Shown here one piece after another: positions 44,075-52,600 of a stretch of DNA of 56,385 nucleotides (position 1 is its first letter; each line of letters starts with the position of its first letter). Location: contig NZ_RQXT01000046.1 in the NCBI RefSeq assembly GCF_003863365.1, positions 1 through 56,385 of the forward strand, given 5' to 3'. The stretch is from Mesorhizobium tamadayense. Lineage in GTDB: Bacteria; Pseudomonadota; Alphaproteobacteria; Rhizobiales; Rhizobiaceae. The position numbers were made by a program, and so were the translations under genes. A model generated the notes under the pieces. That model saw nothing but the letters and a program-made list of their open reading frames with translations. It had not been told where the DNA came from and did not search any database.

Positions 44075-45721
44075 TCAGGCGGCGGGGACCCATTTCTTGC
44101 CGGGAATGGCGGAGATCAGTTGCCTTGTATAGGGATGACGGGGCGACCGGAATATCTGCGAAGGCGGACCACACTCCACGACCTCGCCGCGGTTCATCAC
44201 CAGGATCTCGTCGCAGATGCGGCTAGCTACCCTCAGATCGTGAGTGATGAAGATCATGGCGATCTTCATTTCCTTCTGGATGCTCGCCAGCAGATCGAGG
44301 ATCTGCGCCTGGATGGAGACATCGAGAGCTGAGACCGCTTCGTCGGCGACCAGAACTTTGGGATCCATCATCAGGGCTCGTGCGATGCCGATCCGTTGAC
44401 GCTGGCCGCCCGAGAATTCGTGCGGAAAGCGGCCATAGGCACCCTCGTCGAGCCCGACCAGACGCAGCAGATGCAGCGCCTTCGCGCGCGCTTCCCGGGC
44501 GGACAGCCCGTGCGCAATTGGACCGACGGTGAGGATCTTGGCGATCGTCTGCCGTGGATTGAGCGAGGCGAACGGATCCTGGAAGATCATCTGGATGTGC
44601 GGCCGCATCGGACGGAAATCGGAGTCTGAAAGCGCTGCTATATCCTTGCCGTCGAACAGGATGCTGCCCCCGTCGCTGTCGAGGAGCTTCAGCAGGACGC
44701 GGCCCAGCGACGATTTTCCCGAGCCGGACTCGCCAACGATGCCGAGCGTTCTGCCCTGGCGAACCTCGAAGCTGACCTGTTTGACGGCGTGCACGGTGCG
44801 GGCCCGCGAGAAGAAGCCGATGCCCGGCCGGTAGGTCTTGTCGAGTTTCTGCACCTCCAGCACGATCGGAGCATCGTCACGAGCCTTCGTTTCGCTCTCG
44901 ATCATGTGCGGGACGGCGGCGATCAGCCGCCTGGTGTAGGGATGGCTTGGATTACCAAGCACATCGGCGGCGGCGCCTTGTTCGACCACCGCGCCTTTTT
45001 CCATAACGATGACGCGATCGGCGATTTCCGCGACGACGCCAAAGTCGTGCGTGATGAACATGACGCTCATGTTCTTTTCGCGCTGCAGCCGCCGGATCAG
45101 GGCAAGGATCTGCGCCTGGGTGGTGACGTCGAGAGCCGTGGTAGGCTCGTCGGCAATCAACAGATCAGGCTCGAGTGCCAACGCCATGGCGATCATTACG
45201 CGCTGGCGTTGCCCCCCGGAGAGCTGGAACGGATACTGGTGCCGCAGAACCTCCGGCTCCGGCAGGCCGACTTCGCCAAGCAGGTCGACAACCGCCTTGA
45301 CGCGGGTCGCCGAGGTGCCGGACCGGTGTGCTTCCATGACCTCCGCCACCTGCTGGCCGACAGTCATCAGCGGATTGAGTGCTGAAAGCGGATCCTGGAA
45401 GATGATGGAGACCGAACAGCCGCGCAGGCTCCGCATCACACCTTCCCCGGCGTTGGCGAGATCGTGGCCCTTGAATCGGATGCCTCCCCGCGCAATCCGC
45501 ACTGAAGACGGCAACAGACCCATGATCGCGTTTGCGGTGACCGACTTGCCGGAGCCCGACTCGCCGACGATGCAGAGCATCTCACCCTTCCTCATATCGA
45601 AGGATATGTTTTCGACTGCGTTTTCCCGCTCCATGTTTTTGGGCAGGCGGACGGTCAGATTTTGAACAGAGAGAACAGTTTGCTCGCTCGGCTCGCGGGA
45701 TGTCGTTTCGCTCGGCGGCAT
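44075..45721 (-). CDS. Peptide/opine ABC transporter ATP-binding protein, DppD-DppF fusion
   Basis: A 548-residue protein joining two peptide-type ATPase domains. NBD1: Walker A GESGSGKSV, signature LSGGQRQRV, Walker B ADEPTTALD. NBD2: GESGSGKSS, FSGGQRQRIGIARAL, VLVADEAVSALD (alanine in place of proline after the glutamate, common in this group). Each domain has an oligopeptide-type C-terminal extension (SHPYTRRLIAA, RHPYTRQLISAI). The ATG at 45721 after AAAGGCCAAGCA was chosen; an upstream in-frame ATG at 45754 is possible. It lies first in the leftward locus and serves the permeases at 37.6-39.4 kb. Confidence 0.9.
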   Translation of the reverse strand: MPPSETTSREPSEQTVLSVQNLTVRLPKNMERENAVENISFDMRKGEMLCIVGESGSGKSVTANAIMGLLPSSVRIARGGIRFKGHDLANAGEGVMRSLRGCSVSIIFQDPLSALNPLMTVGQQVAEVMEAHRSGTSATRVKAVVDLLGEVGLPEPEVLRHQYPFQLSGGQRQRVMIAMALALEPDLLIADEPTTALDVTTQAQILALIRRLQREKNMSVMFITHDFGVVAEIADRVIVMEKGAVVEQGAAADVLGNPSHPYTRRLIAAVPHMIESETKARDDAPIVLEVQKLDKTYRPGIGFFSRARTVHAVKQVSFEVRQGRTLGIVGESGSGKSSLGRVLLKLLDSDGGSILFDGKDIAALSDSDFRPMRPHIQMIFQDPFASLNPRQTIAKILTVGPIAHGLSAREARAKALHLLRLVGLDEGAYGRFPHEFSGGQRQRIGIARALMMDPKVLVADEAVSALDVSIQAQILDLLASIQKEMKIAMIFITHDLRVASRICDEILVMNRGEVVECGPPSQIFRSPRHPYTRQLISAIPGKKWVPAA

Positions 45722-45997
45722 TGCTTGGCCTTTCAAAGTCCAATGATCTGACATCGCATAGTAGCCGCACGTCATACGGTCAACGCAAGCCCCGACGACT
45801 ATTTCATTCGTCGGCGCCGACGAGTCATTGGCGTTTGAAGTCGCGCAATATGCGGTCTCGAACTGGCAGAGGGAAAGTGCCCTCAAGACCCATTCGAACC
45901 TGAACGTCCGCAAGGCGCATTGTGAGTTTCAGCACCGTGGGTCCAGCCAGAGCGCGTTCCTGCCGCAAGTTTCTTGGGAGTGTGCCTGCCAAGGGCC

Positions 45998-46726
45998 TCA
46001 TCGGCAGGTATAGCCGCCGTCGATGGGCAGCGAAACGCCGGTGATCATCGAGGCCGCGTCGCTGAGCAGGAAGACGATCGGGCCGGCGACTTCGTCCTCC
46101 GTCGCCCAGCGGCCGAGCGGCATCTGCTTGAGAAAAGGTTCGGCGACATGCGGCTGGCTCCAGTGGCCGGAAGAGATCGGCGTCATCACCACGGTCGGGT
46201 TGACGCTGTTGACGCGGATTCCGTATTTGCCCAGCTCTAAGGCTGAACAGCGCGTGATGTTTTCGAGCGCCGCCTTCGAAGAGCCGTAGGAGATGTGGCC
46301 CTCGAGCGCGACCAGCGCCGCCTGGCTGGAGACGTTGACGATCGCACCACCTTTGCCGATGCGGACCATTTGCTGCGTCGCATACTTGGTCACCAGCAGC
46401 GCGCCGCGCGCGTTGATGGTGATGACCTTGTCGAAGATGGCGATGTCGGTATCCATCGGCGTCGCGATCTCGCCACCGAAACCGCCGCTGTTGACCACGC
46501 CCCAGAGGTCGAGGCCCTCCAGGGCATCGCGGATCTCGCCTTCCGAGGCGAGATCGAAGGTCACGGTGCGGCAGCCCGTCTCCCTGGCGATCGCATCGAG
46601 CGCTTCGCGCGAGCGTCCGGCTGCGATGACGTCCGCATTCGCCCGCACCAGGTGCCGCACGGTGGCGCCGCCGATACCGCCGCTGCCGCCCGTCACCAGA
46701 ATCTTTCTACCCTGAAAATCCGTCAT
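45998..46726 (-). CDS. SDR-family oxidoreductase (L-xylulose reductase-like)
   Basis: A 242-residue short-chain dehydrogenase of the DCXR/carbonyl reductase group: TGGSGGIGGATVRHL near residue 12, TVTFDLASEGEI, a serine in VNVSSQAAL and YGSSKAAL for catalysis, ending in IDGGYTCR. DCXR relatives reduce or oxidise pentuloses and polyols. It follows the ATPase gene of the MalEFGK-type importer by 46 bp behind GGGAGGGAACC and probably acts on the imported sugar or polyol. Confidence 0.87.
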   Translation of the reverse strand: MTDFQGRKILVTGGSGGIGGATVRHLVRANADVIAAGRSREALDAIARETGCRTVTFDLASEGEIRDALEGLDLWGVVNSGGFGGEIATPMDTDIAIFDKVITINARGALLVTKYATQQMVRIGKGGAIVNVSSQAALVALEGHISYGSSKAALENITRCSALELGKYGIRVNSVNPTVVMTPISSGHWSQPHVAEPFLKQMPLGRWATEDEVAGPIVFLLSDAASMITGVSLPIDGGYTCR

Positions 46727-46772
46727 GGTTCCCTCCCTGCTCAAAGCAATTGTCGCGGCAATCCGCCTCGGG

Positions 46773-47903
46773 TCAGTTGACGCGTCCCCTGGATGACACC
46801 GGTTCCGCATGCGCCTCGCTGGCATCGGAAATCCGGTCTCCGGCGCCGTTGAAGAGATGGCAGGCGCGCGCCGGCAATGCGACCCCGATGCGGTCGCCCG
46901 CGCGCACGATCCGGCCGCGGCTGTCGCGAATGACCAGGCTTTCGCCGCCTTCATTGGCATGGATGAACGTGTCGCTTCCAAGAAGCTCGACGATTGCGGC
47001 CTTGAGGACATGGCTATTGGGCTGTCCTTCGCCCGCCAGTTCGACGTGCTCCGGCCGAATGCCGAGGGTGACGCTATCGCCGGGCTCAACATGTCGCTCG
47101 ACCGGAATGTCCATCGTCGGTCCCATCGAAAGGGCGACGGTCGCGACCGTGCCTCGACTAGCAACCACCTTGCCGTTCAAGAAGTTCATGGCCGGCGAAC
47201 CAATGAAGCCGGCAACGAACAAATTGGCCGGCCGGTGGTAGAGTTCGAGCGGCGTGCCGACCTGCTCGATGCGGCCGCCATTCATGACCACGATGCGGTC
47301 GGCCAGCGTCATCGCTTCGACCTGGTCATGCGTGACATAGACCATGGTCGACGCGAGTTCGGCCTTCAGCCGCGCGATCTCTATTCGCATGCCGACGCGC
47401 AGCGCCGCGTCGAGGTTGGAGAGCGGTTCGTCGAGCAGGAAGAGTTTCGGCTTGCGCGTCATCGCGCGGCCGATCGCGACGCGCTGGCGCTGCCCGCCGG
47501 AAAGCTCCCGCGGCTTGCGTTTCAGGTAGGAGCCGAGGCGCAGTTTCTCGGCGGCGCGGCTTACCCGTTCGACGATCTCGGCGGCCGGCGTGCGGGCAAT
47601 CTTCAAGCCGAAGCCGATGTTGCGATCGACATCCATATGCGGATAAAGCGCGTAGGACTGGAACACCATGGCGACGCCGCGTTCTGGTGGCTCGGCGCCA
47701 CTCATATCGACACCGTCGACCAGGATGCGGCCTGAACTGATGGGCTCGAGCCCAGCGATGATCCGCAGCAGTGTGGACTTGCCGCAGCCGGACGGCCCGA
47801 CCAGCACGCAGAACTCGCCGTCCTCGATGGTCAGCGACAATTCCGGGATGACCGTGGTGTGTCCGAAGGCCTTGGTGATCTTGTCGATCGAGAGCGTTGC
47901 CAT
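46773..47903 (-). CDS. Carbohydrate ABC transporter ATP-binding protein (MalK/UgpC-like)
   Basis: A 376-residue ATPase with a long C-terminal regulatory TOBE/OB part. Walker A GPSGCGKST near residue 36, signature LSGGQRQRVAIGRAM, Walker B LFLLDEPLSNLD, switch histidine VTHDQVEA. The TOBE part includes LGIRPEHVELA. The binding protein and two permeases encoded upstream complete the importer. The 4-bp gap to the permease gene indicates one transcript. Confidence 0.93.
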   Translation of the reverse strand: MATLSIDKITKAFGHTTVIPELSLTIEDGEFCVLVGPSGCGKSTLLRIIAGLEPISSGRILVDGVDMSGAEPPERGVAMVFQSYALYPHMDVDRNIGFGLKIARTPAAEIVERVSRAAEKLRLGSYLKRKPRELSGGQRQRVAIGRAMTRKPKLFLLDEPLSNLDAALRVGMRIEIARLKAELASTMVYVTHDQVEAMTLADRIVVMNGGRIEQVGTPLELYHRPANLFVAGFIGSPAMNFLNGKVVASRGTVATVALSMGPTMDIPVERHVEPGDSVTLGIRPEHVELAGEGQPNSHVLKAAIVELLGSDTFIHANEGGESLVIRDSRGRIVRAGDRIGVALPARACHLFNGAGDRISDASEAHAEPVSSRGRVN

Positions 47904-47907
47904 TGGC

Positions 47908-48744
47908 CTAGCCTTTCACCGCGCCGGCGAGCAGGCCGCGCACGAAGGCGCGCTGCACCAGTACATAGAGCAGGATGAGCGGAAGCGCGATCAGGGTCAG
48001 GATCGCGAAGAGCGCACCGGGATTGGCCATGTAGAGGCCGGAATACTGCATCGGCACGATGGTGAGTGTCTTCATCTCGCTTCTGGTGAGAACGATGAGA
48101 GCGAGGAAGAACTCGTTCCACGTAACGATGAACTGCCAGATGGTGACGAAGACCAGGGCCGGCCGCACCAGCGGCAGGGCCACATGCCAGTAGGTCTGCC
48201 AGGCATTGCAGCCGTCGACCCGCGCCGCTTCGAACAGCTCGCGCGGCGCGTCCTCCATGAAGGCTTTGAGGATGACCATGGCAAACGGCACACCGAGCGC
48301 CGCATAGGGCAGGATGAGGCCGATATAGGTGTTCACCCAGCCGAAGTTCTTGAGCAGGATGGCCAAAGGCAGGACCATCGAGGCGAGCGGCACCATCAGC
48401 GTGGTCAGGAGGGTCGTGTAGAGCAGCATCGAGCCCTTCAGCCTCAGGATCGCGCAGGCGAAGGCGAAGAGCGAGGAAACCGCGACCACGATCGCCACTG
48501 TGGCTGCGGTGATGATCAGGCTGTTGAGGAAAATGCCGCCCAGCGGATTGTCGCGGATCACGGTGACGAAGTTGTCGAAGGTCACCGGCCAGGTGAACAG
48601 TGCGGCATCGAAGGCCTGCGCCGGCGTGCGCAGCCCGATCGAGAGCATGTAGACCTGTGGGATCATCCAGAAGCCGAGCACGACGAAGAGAACCGCATGA
48701 ATGACGACGCCGCGGATGCGGTTGCGGGTGAGCGGCGCCATCAT
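47908..48744 (-). CDS. Carbohydrate ABC transporter permease (MalG-like)
   Basis: A 278-residue inner-membrane permease. Six hydrophobic segments can be counted, and the EAA loop ELFEAARVDGCNAWQTYWHV is clear near residue 190. The start MMAPLTRNRIRG at 48744 overlaps the stop of the preceding permease gene by 4 bp; a much longer open frame upstream is an antisense-type shadow of that gene. It forms a heterodimer with the MalF-like protein. Confidence 0.92.
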   Translation of the reverse strand: MMAPLTRNRIRGVVIHAVLFVVLGFWMIPQVYMLSIGLRTPAQAFDAALFTWPVTFDNFVTVIRDNPLGGIFLNSLIITAATVAIVVAVSSLFAFACAILRLKGSMLLYTTLLTTLMVPLASMVLPLAILLKNFGWVNTYIGLILPYAALGVPFAMVILKAFMEDAPRELFEAARVDGCNAWQTYWHVALPLVRPALVFVTIWQFIVTWNEFFLALIVLTRSEMKTLTIVPMQYSGLYMANPGALFAILTLIALPLILLYVLVQRAFVRGLLAGAVKG

Positions 48745-49694
48745 GGCTGCTCCTTTCCAGCCGGCGACAGCCGGGCGCCGAGCAGCGCGATCTGGACCAG
48801 CGACAGCACGAGCGCGGTGACAAGCACGATCACGGAAAGCGCCGCGCCGCTGGCGGTATCGCCCAGCACAAAACTCTGCTTGAAGATGAAGGTGCCGAAC
48901 ACCTCGCTCGCCCGGTTCGGGCCGCCGCCAGTCATCAGGTGCACGATCGGAAAGGTCTGCAGCGTGCCGATGACGCCGAGCAGCAGCAGCGACTTCGTCG
49001 CCGGCGAAAGCATCGGCACGATGACATGCACGGCAAGCCGCCAGCCTCTGGCGCCGTCGATGCGCGCAGCGTCGAGCACTTCGCTCGGCAGGTTGGCCAT
49101 GCCGGCGATGTACATCAGCATCGAGAAGCCGGTCCATTGCCAGATGTTGACGATGATCAGCGCGTAGATTGCCGTCTTCGGGTCGCCGATCGGCGACGTC
49201 GTCATGATGATGCCGACATGCTTCAGATATTCCTGTGCGATGCCGTAATAGGGCGCGTAGATCTGCACCCAGACCAAGCTGATGACCGAGACGGAGGTCA
49301 CCACCGGCAGGAAGAACATGGTTCGGAAGAAGCCGCGCAAGGCGTGCGTGTGGCGCTCGATGAAATAGGCGAGCAGCCCGCCGATCAGCATCTGCACCGG
49401 AATGGTGATGACGCCCCATAGCACCATGTTGCGCACCACGATCCAGAAGGTCGGATCGCCGAGAATGGTCTTGTAGTTGGCAAAGCCGGCAAAGATGGCT
49501 CGGCCGTCCGTCGTGCCGGAATAGAGGCTCTGCCCGGCGACCCAGAGGATCGGATAGGCAATGAAGACAACGAAGAGCAGCGTCGCCGGCAGGGCGAAAA
49601 GGTAGAGCGTTGAAGCTCTCGATGCTGATCGCCGTTTCACCGCCGCGATGGCGGCTCCGGCTCGCATGGCCTCTGCGCTCATGATGCTCGCCAT
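48741..49694 (-). CDS. Carbohydrate ABC transporter permease (MalF-like)
   Basis: A 317-residue inner-membrane permease with the first hydrophobic segment at about residues 31-55 (TLYLFALPATLLFVVFIAYP) and the EAA loop EVLDAARIDGARGWRLAVH. Starts at 49694 (MASIMSAEAM) or 49682 (MSAEAM) are both possible; neither has a strong ribosome site. Longer in-frame sequence overlaps the terminator-like hairpin and is rejected. Confidence 0.88.
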   Translation of the reverse strand: MASIMSAEAMRAGAAIAAVKRRSASRASTLYLFALPATLLFVVFIAYPILWVAGQSLYSGTTDGRAIFAGFANYKTILGDPTFWIVVRNMVLWGVITIPVQMLIGGLLAYFIERHTHALRGFFRTMFFLPVVTSVSVISLVWVQIYAPYYGIAQEYLKHVGIIMTTSPIGDPKTAIYALIIVNIWQWTGFSMLMYIAGMANLPSEVLDAARIDGARGWRLAVHVIVPMLSPATKSLLLLGVIGTLQTFPIVHLMTGGGPNRASEVFGTFIFKQSFVLGDTASGAALSVIVLVTALVLSLVQIALLGARLSPAGKEQP

Positions 49695-49720
49695 CTTACA
49701 CTGAAAAAGGGCTGGCATTG

Positions 49721-49751
49721 AAAAAGAGCCGGGCGCGTCTCCGCGCCCGGC
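49721..49751 (-). terminator. Terminator-like stem-loop between binding protein and permease genes
   Basis: On the minus strand a perfect 10-bp GC-rich stem (GCCGGGCGCG with complement, arms 49742-49751 and 49728-49737, 4-nt loop) is followed by CTCTTTTTC. That is the form of a factor-independent terminator. Located inside an operon, it probably acts as a partial terminator that keeps binding-protein mRNA in excess over permease mRNA. Confidence 0.75.
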
Positions 49752-49764
49752 AGTTCGTCTTGGG

Positions 49765-51054
49765 CTATTTCGCTGCGAGAGCTTTCTCGCTAGCCGCCTG
49801 GACGGCGGCCAAAGCTGCTTCCGGCTCGGTGCTGCCGGCAGCCACGCCGGCGAGCGCATTGTCGAGCGCCTCGGCGACCGCTGGCGAGGCAAAACGCTGG
49901 TTTTCCGCCTTGGGCAGGTCGGCCATGAAACGCGCCGACATCTCCTTCACATGGTCGGTGATGTCGCCCTTGGGGGAATTGCCCTCGAAGGCCGGGAGGT
50001 CGTTGAGGTCGTTCAGGGCTTCCTGCAGGCCGACGCCGTTGGTGAGTTCTGCAAGGAAGGTCCAGGCTTCGGGATTCTTGCCGCCATTCTTGGTCAAGCC
50101 GTAGCCGATGTCGATGCCGCCGACCGGCGGGCTGGCGGAATTGCCGTCCTTGACCGGAGGCAGATAGAAGAAATCGAAGCCGTCCATGTTCTGCACGAAT
50201 TCCGACAGCGGCGGCGGGAACTTGCTTTCCTGCATCCACCAGGAGCCAAGCGCCATCATGCCGACCTTGCCCTGCGCGAAGAGCTGCGCGCCGGTCGGAT
50301 AGGCATGAGCGCCGAGCGCGCCCTGCTGGAAGATGCCGTCGTCGAAGAGGCCTTTCCAGGCCTTCATGGCCGCGACAAGTTCCGGTGCCGTCCATGGCGT
50401 CTCGCCGGCCTGCGCCTTGTCGACGATGCCGGCTGAGAACTGGTTGGCGAGCATCAGGAAGACGTTCTCGTTCTGCCAGCCGTCGGCCGCGCCCTGGAAC
50501 ATCGGGATATAGCCGTTGTCGGTCAGTGCCTTCGCCGCCGCCTTCAGGTCGGCGTAGGTCTTGGGAACGGAAAGATTGAGCTTTTCGAAGATCTTGCGGT
50601 TGTACCAGATGCACAGGACCTGGGATTCCTGCGGGATGATGTAATAGTTCTCATCGCCCTTCGGGTTGCCCATCAGCATCTGCTTGCGGTTGACGGGGAA
50701 AACCTTCTCCGCCCATTTGTCGCCCCACTCTTTGGCGGCGCGCTCGTTCACTGCTTCGAGATTTTCACGATATTGCTGGGTGAGCGAACCTGGCTGCAGG
50801 CCGATCACGTCGGGCAGGCTGCCCGAGGCGGCTGCTGCCTTCAGCGCGGTGATGTATTCGGGCGAGTAGTTGTAATAGGTGTATTTGACCTTGATATCGG
50901 GATGCGCCTTCTCGAAGGCCGCGATCGATTTTTCCATCGTGCTCTGCACGAACCAGGACCAGACGGTCACCTCTTTCTGCTCGGCATTGGCGGACGCGGA
51001 ATAAAGTGCCGCGGCGAGGATCGTCGTCGCAAGAAACAGCATTTTTCTCATCAT
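49765..51054 (-). CDS. Carbohydrate ABC transporter substrate-binding protein (SBP_bac_1)
   Basis: A 429-residue exported protein of the MalE/UgpB type. The signal peptide (MRKMLFLATTILAAAL) is probably cut after ASANA near residue 23. Typical blocks are VTVWSWFVQSTMEKSI, PDVIGLQPGSL and TTGGIDIGYGL-like PPVGGIDIGYGLTK. The start MMRKM at 51054 follows GGGAGGAAT. It lies 121 bp after the aldolase-like gene in the same direction. Confidence 0.9.
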   Translation of the reverse strand: MMRKMLFLATTILAAALYSASANAEQKEVTVWSWFVQSTMEKSIAAFEKAHPDIKVKYTYYNYSPEYITALKAAAASGSLPDVIGLQPGSLTQQYRENLEAVNERAAKEWGDKWAEKVFPVNRKQMLMGNPKGDENYYIIPQESQVLCIWYNRKIFEKLNLSVPKTYADLKAAAKALTDNGYIPMFQGAADGWQNENVFLMLANQFSAGIVDKAQAGETPWTAPELVAAMKAWKGLFDDGIFQQGALGAHAYPTGAQLFAQGKVGMMALGSWWMQESKFPPPLSEFVQNMDGFDFFYLPPVKDGNSASPPVGGIDIGYGLTKNGGKNPEAWTFLAELTNGVGLQEALNDLNDLPAFEGNSPKGDITDHVKEMSARFMADLPKAENQRFASPAVAEALDNALAGVAAGSTEPEAALAAVQAASEKALAAK

Positions 51055-51175
51055 ATTCCTCCCTTTTCTAGCTCCCAGATCAAGCGTGCCGCGAGCCTCC
51101 ATCTCGCGGGCGCCGCAACCCGTTGCCGGGTCACATTCAGGCGCGACGGCTATTGCCGCCGCCAGCGCGCGGGCA

Positions 51176-52192
51176 TCAGGCCGCCTTGGCGGCGGCGGCC
51201 GTCAGCGCCTCTTCCGTGATCGCGCGGTCGTCGGCGAGGGGTCGGTTCGGCGTCAGCCCGAGCTTCTGCAACTCACCATGATAGGCGCGCACCGCCTCCT
51301 CCGGGGCGATCGTGCCGTCGGCAACGGCGCGCATCAAAACGATGAGCTGCAGCGGCGCCTCGGCGAGGTTGATCTTGCGGCCGAAGAGGGCGAGGCGGGC
51401 GCCGTAGCGCTCCGACTGGGCGACGAGCTCGAAGGTGTCACGCGTCGTGCCGGCGCCGCCGCCGAGCACGCCGACGATCAGCTCGGAATCGAAGCTGGCG
51501 AGCTCGTCCAGCGCCTTCGGGCCGTTGTAGGCGGTCTTTAGGAACAGCGGACGCTCGGCCTTCGGCACGCTCGCCAGCGACTTGATGATGTTGTCGTTGA
51601 CGAACTCGCCGGTCTGCTGGCGGTCGAGGCCGATATCGACGCTCGGATTGAAGACCTCGTAGAAATATTTGAAGTTGACCCGGGCCGCCTCGGCGCGGAA
51701 TTCGGCGAAGGCGTTCAACGTGCGGCAATCGAGATCGACATCGTTGCTGAAGGAAACCGAATAGAGGGCGAGGTCGGTGCCACGCGTCGGATAATTGGCG
51801 ATGGCGCGCGCAAGATTGGTGTCGCGGAAGGGGACGGACGGCGTCTGCGTGTAGGTGCCGTGGCGCACGGCGCCCCAGCACATCGTCTCCAGATTGCCGC
51901 GGATGGCGGGCTTCACCTCGCTGCCGAAGAAGGCGCCGCGCTCGTCGAGGAGATCGAGGTTGGACTGCGACACCAGCATGATGTCGACGATGTCCTGTTT
52001 GATGATCTCCTCAATCTGGGCGATGAATTCCTGGCGGCTGCGGCGGCGCGGCGGCCTGGCCGAATAGTCGAAACCCGTGGCGGTCACGCCGGCGCCAACG
52101 TCGCTGTCCTTGGCGTCGGCAATGACGAAATCCGCCCGAGTGTAACGGCCAGCGCGGATATTCGCCAGCTTTCTGTCCAGTCTCGTGACCAT
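51176..52192 (-). CDS. Aldolase-like TIM-barrel protein (DeoC/LacD-type)
   Basis: A 338-residue protein that I place in the class I aldolase superfamily by pattern. A strand-helix repeat runs through FVIADAKDSDVGAGVTATG, VDIMLVSQSNLDLLDERG, and LIVGVLGGGAGTTRDTFEL, the last typical of a phosphate-binding loop. Lys in ERPLFLKTAYNGP is a candidate Schiff-base lysine. The family assignment is from motif pattern and could be wrong in detail. It is the first gene of the leftward operon, divergent from the kinase gene, so cleavage of a phosphorylated ketose into two smaller pieces is a fitting role. Confidence 0.6.
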   Translation of the reverse strand: MVTRLDRKLANIRAGRYTRADFVIADAKDSDVGAGVTATGFDYSARPPRRRSRQEFIAQIEEIIKQDIVDIMLVSQSNLDLLDERGAFFGSEVKPAIRGNLETMCWGAVRHGTYTQTPSVPFRDTNLARAIANYPTRGTDLALYSVSFSNDVDLDCRTLNAFAEFRAEAARVNFKYFYEVFNPSVDIGLDRQQTGEFVNDNIIKSLASVPKAERPLFLKTAYNGPKALDELASFDSELIVGVLGGGAGTTRDTFELVAQSERYGARLALFGRKINLAEAPLQLIVLMRAVADGTIAPEEAVRAYHGELQKLGLTPNRPLADDRAITEEALTAAAAKAA

Positions 52193-52600
52193 AATGCTCC
52201 TCAGTGAACCTTGTTGTGCGGCTCCGCCGCCGCGCTATCCCTTCGCCGCCATGGGCATATCGGGACTATGCGGATAATTCTCATAATCTGTCAATAGTTA
52301 TCTAAATCTCTCTAATTTTGAGCGTCGACGGCACTTGGCGGCTCTGCGGCATACCGGGCGAGGGGCCTCGGAAGGGCCGCGAAGTTTCAACTACTTGATC
52401 AAAAACAGAAAATTTAGAATATGCGGCGGAGCGATGCACGGGTCGCCGGGCGCGGGCTTGTGCTGCAGAGGCCCCGCGCGCAGCCAAAACCGGGAGCTGT
52501 CGAGCAATTCGATGCGCGAAAAGCAAAAAAATCGGATTGACGCTTTGGAAGATAATGATAGCAATTGACAGCGCGAACAGGCGAGGAGGAAGCCCCGGGC
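52193..52600. promoter_or_regulatory. Divergent promoter region of the carbohydrate locus
   Basis: A 408-bp spacer between the aldolase-like gene (leftward) and the kinase gene (rightward). AT-rich parts at 52268-52320 and 52520-52570 contrast with the GC-rich surroundings. GATAA at 52273-52277 and TTATC at 52298-52302 form a small inverted repeat in the first part. These are the probable binding places of the DeoR regulator encoded at 54704. The centre (about 52320-52500) shows no gene. Confidence 0.55.

Noticed and set aside
47668..49167. 499-residue open frame on the plus strand
   Set aside because: Antisense to the MalK/MalG/MalF-like genes; low-complexity Glu/His/Arg composition typical of a shadow.
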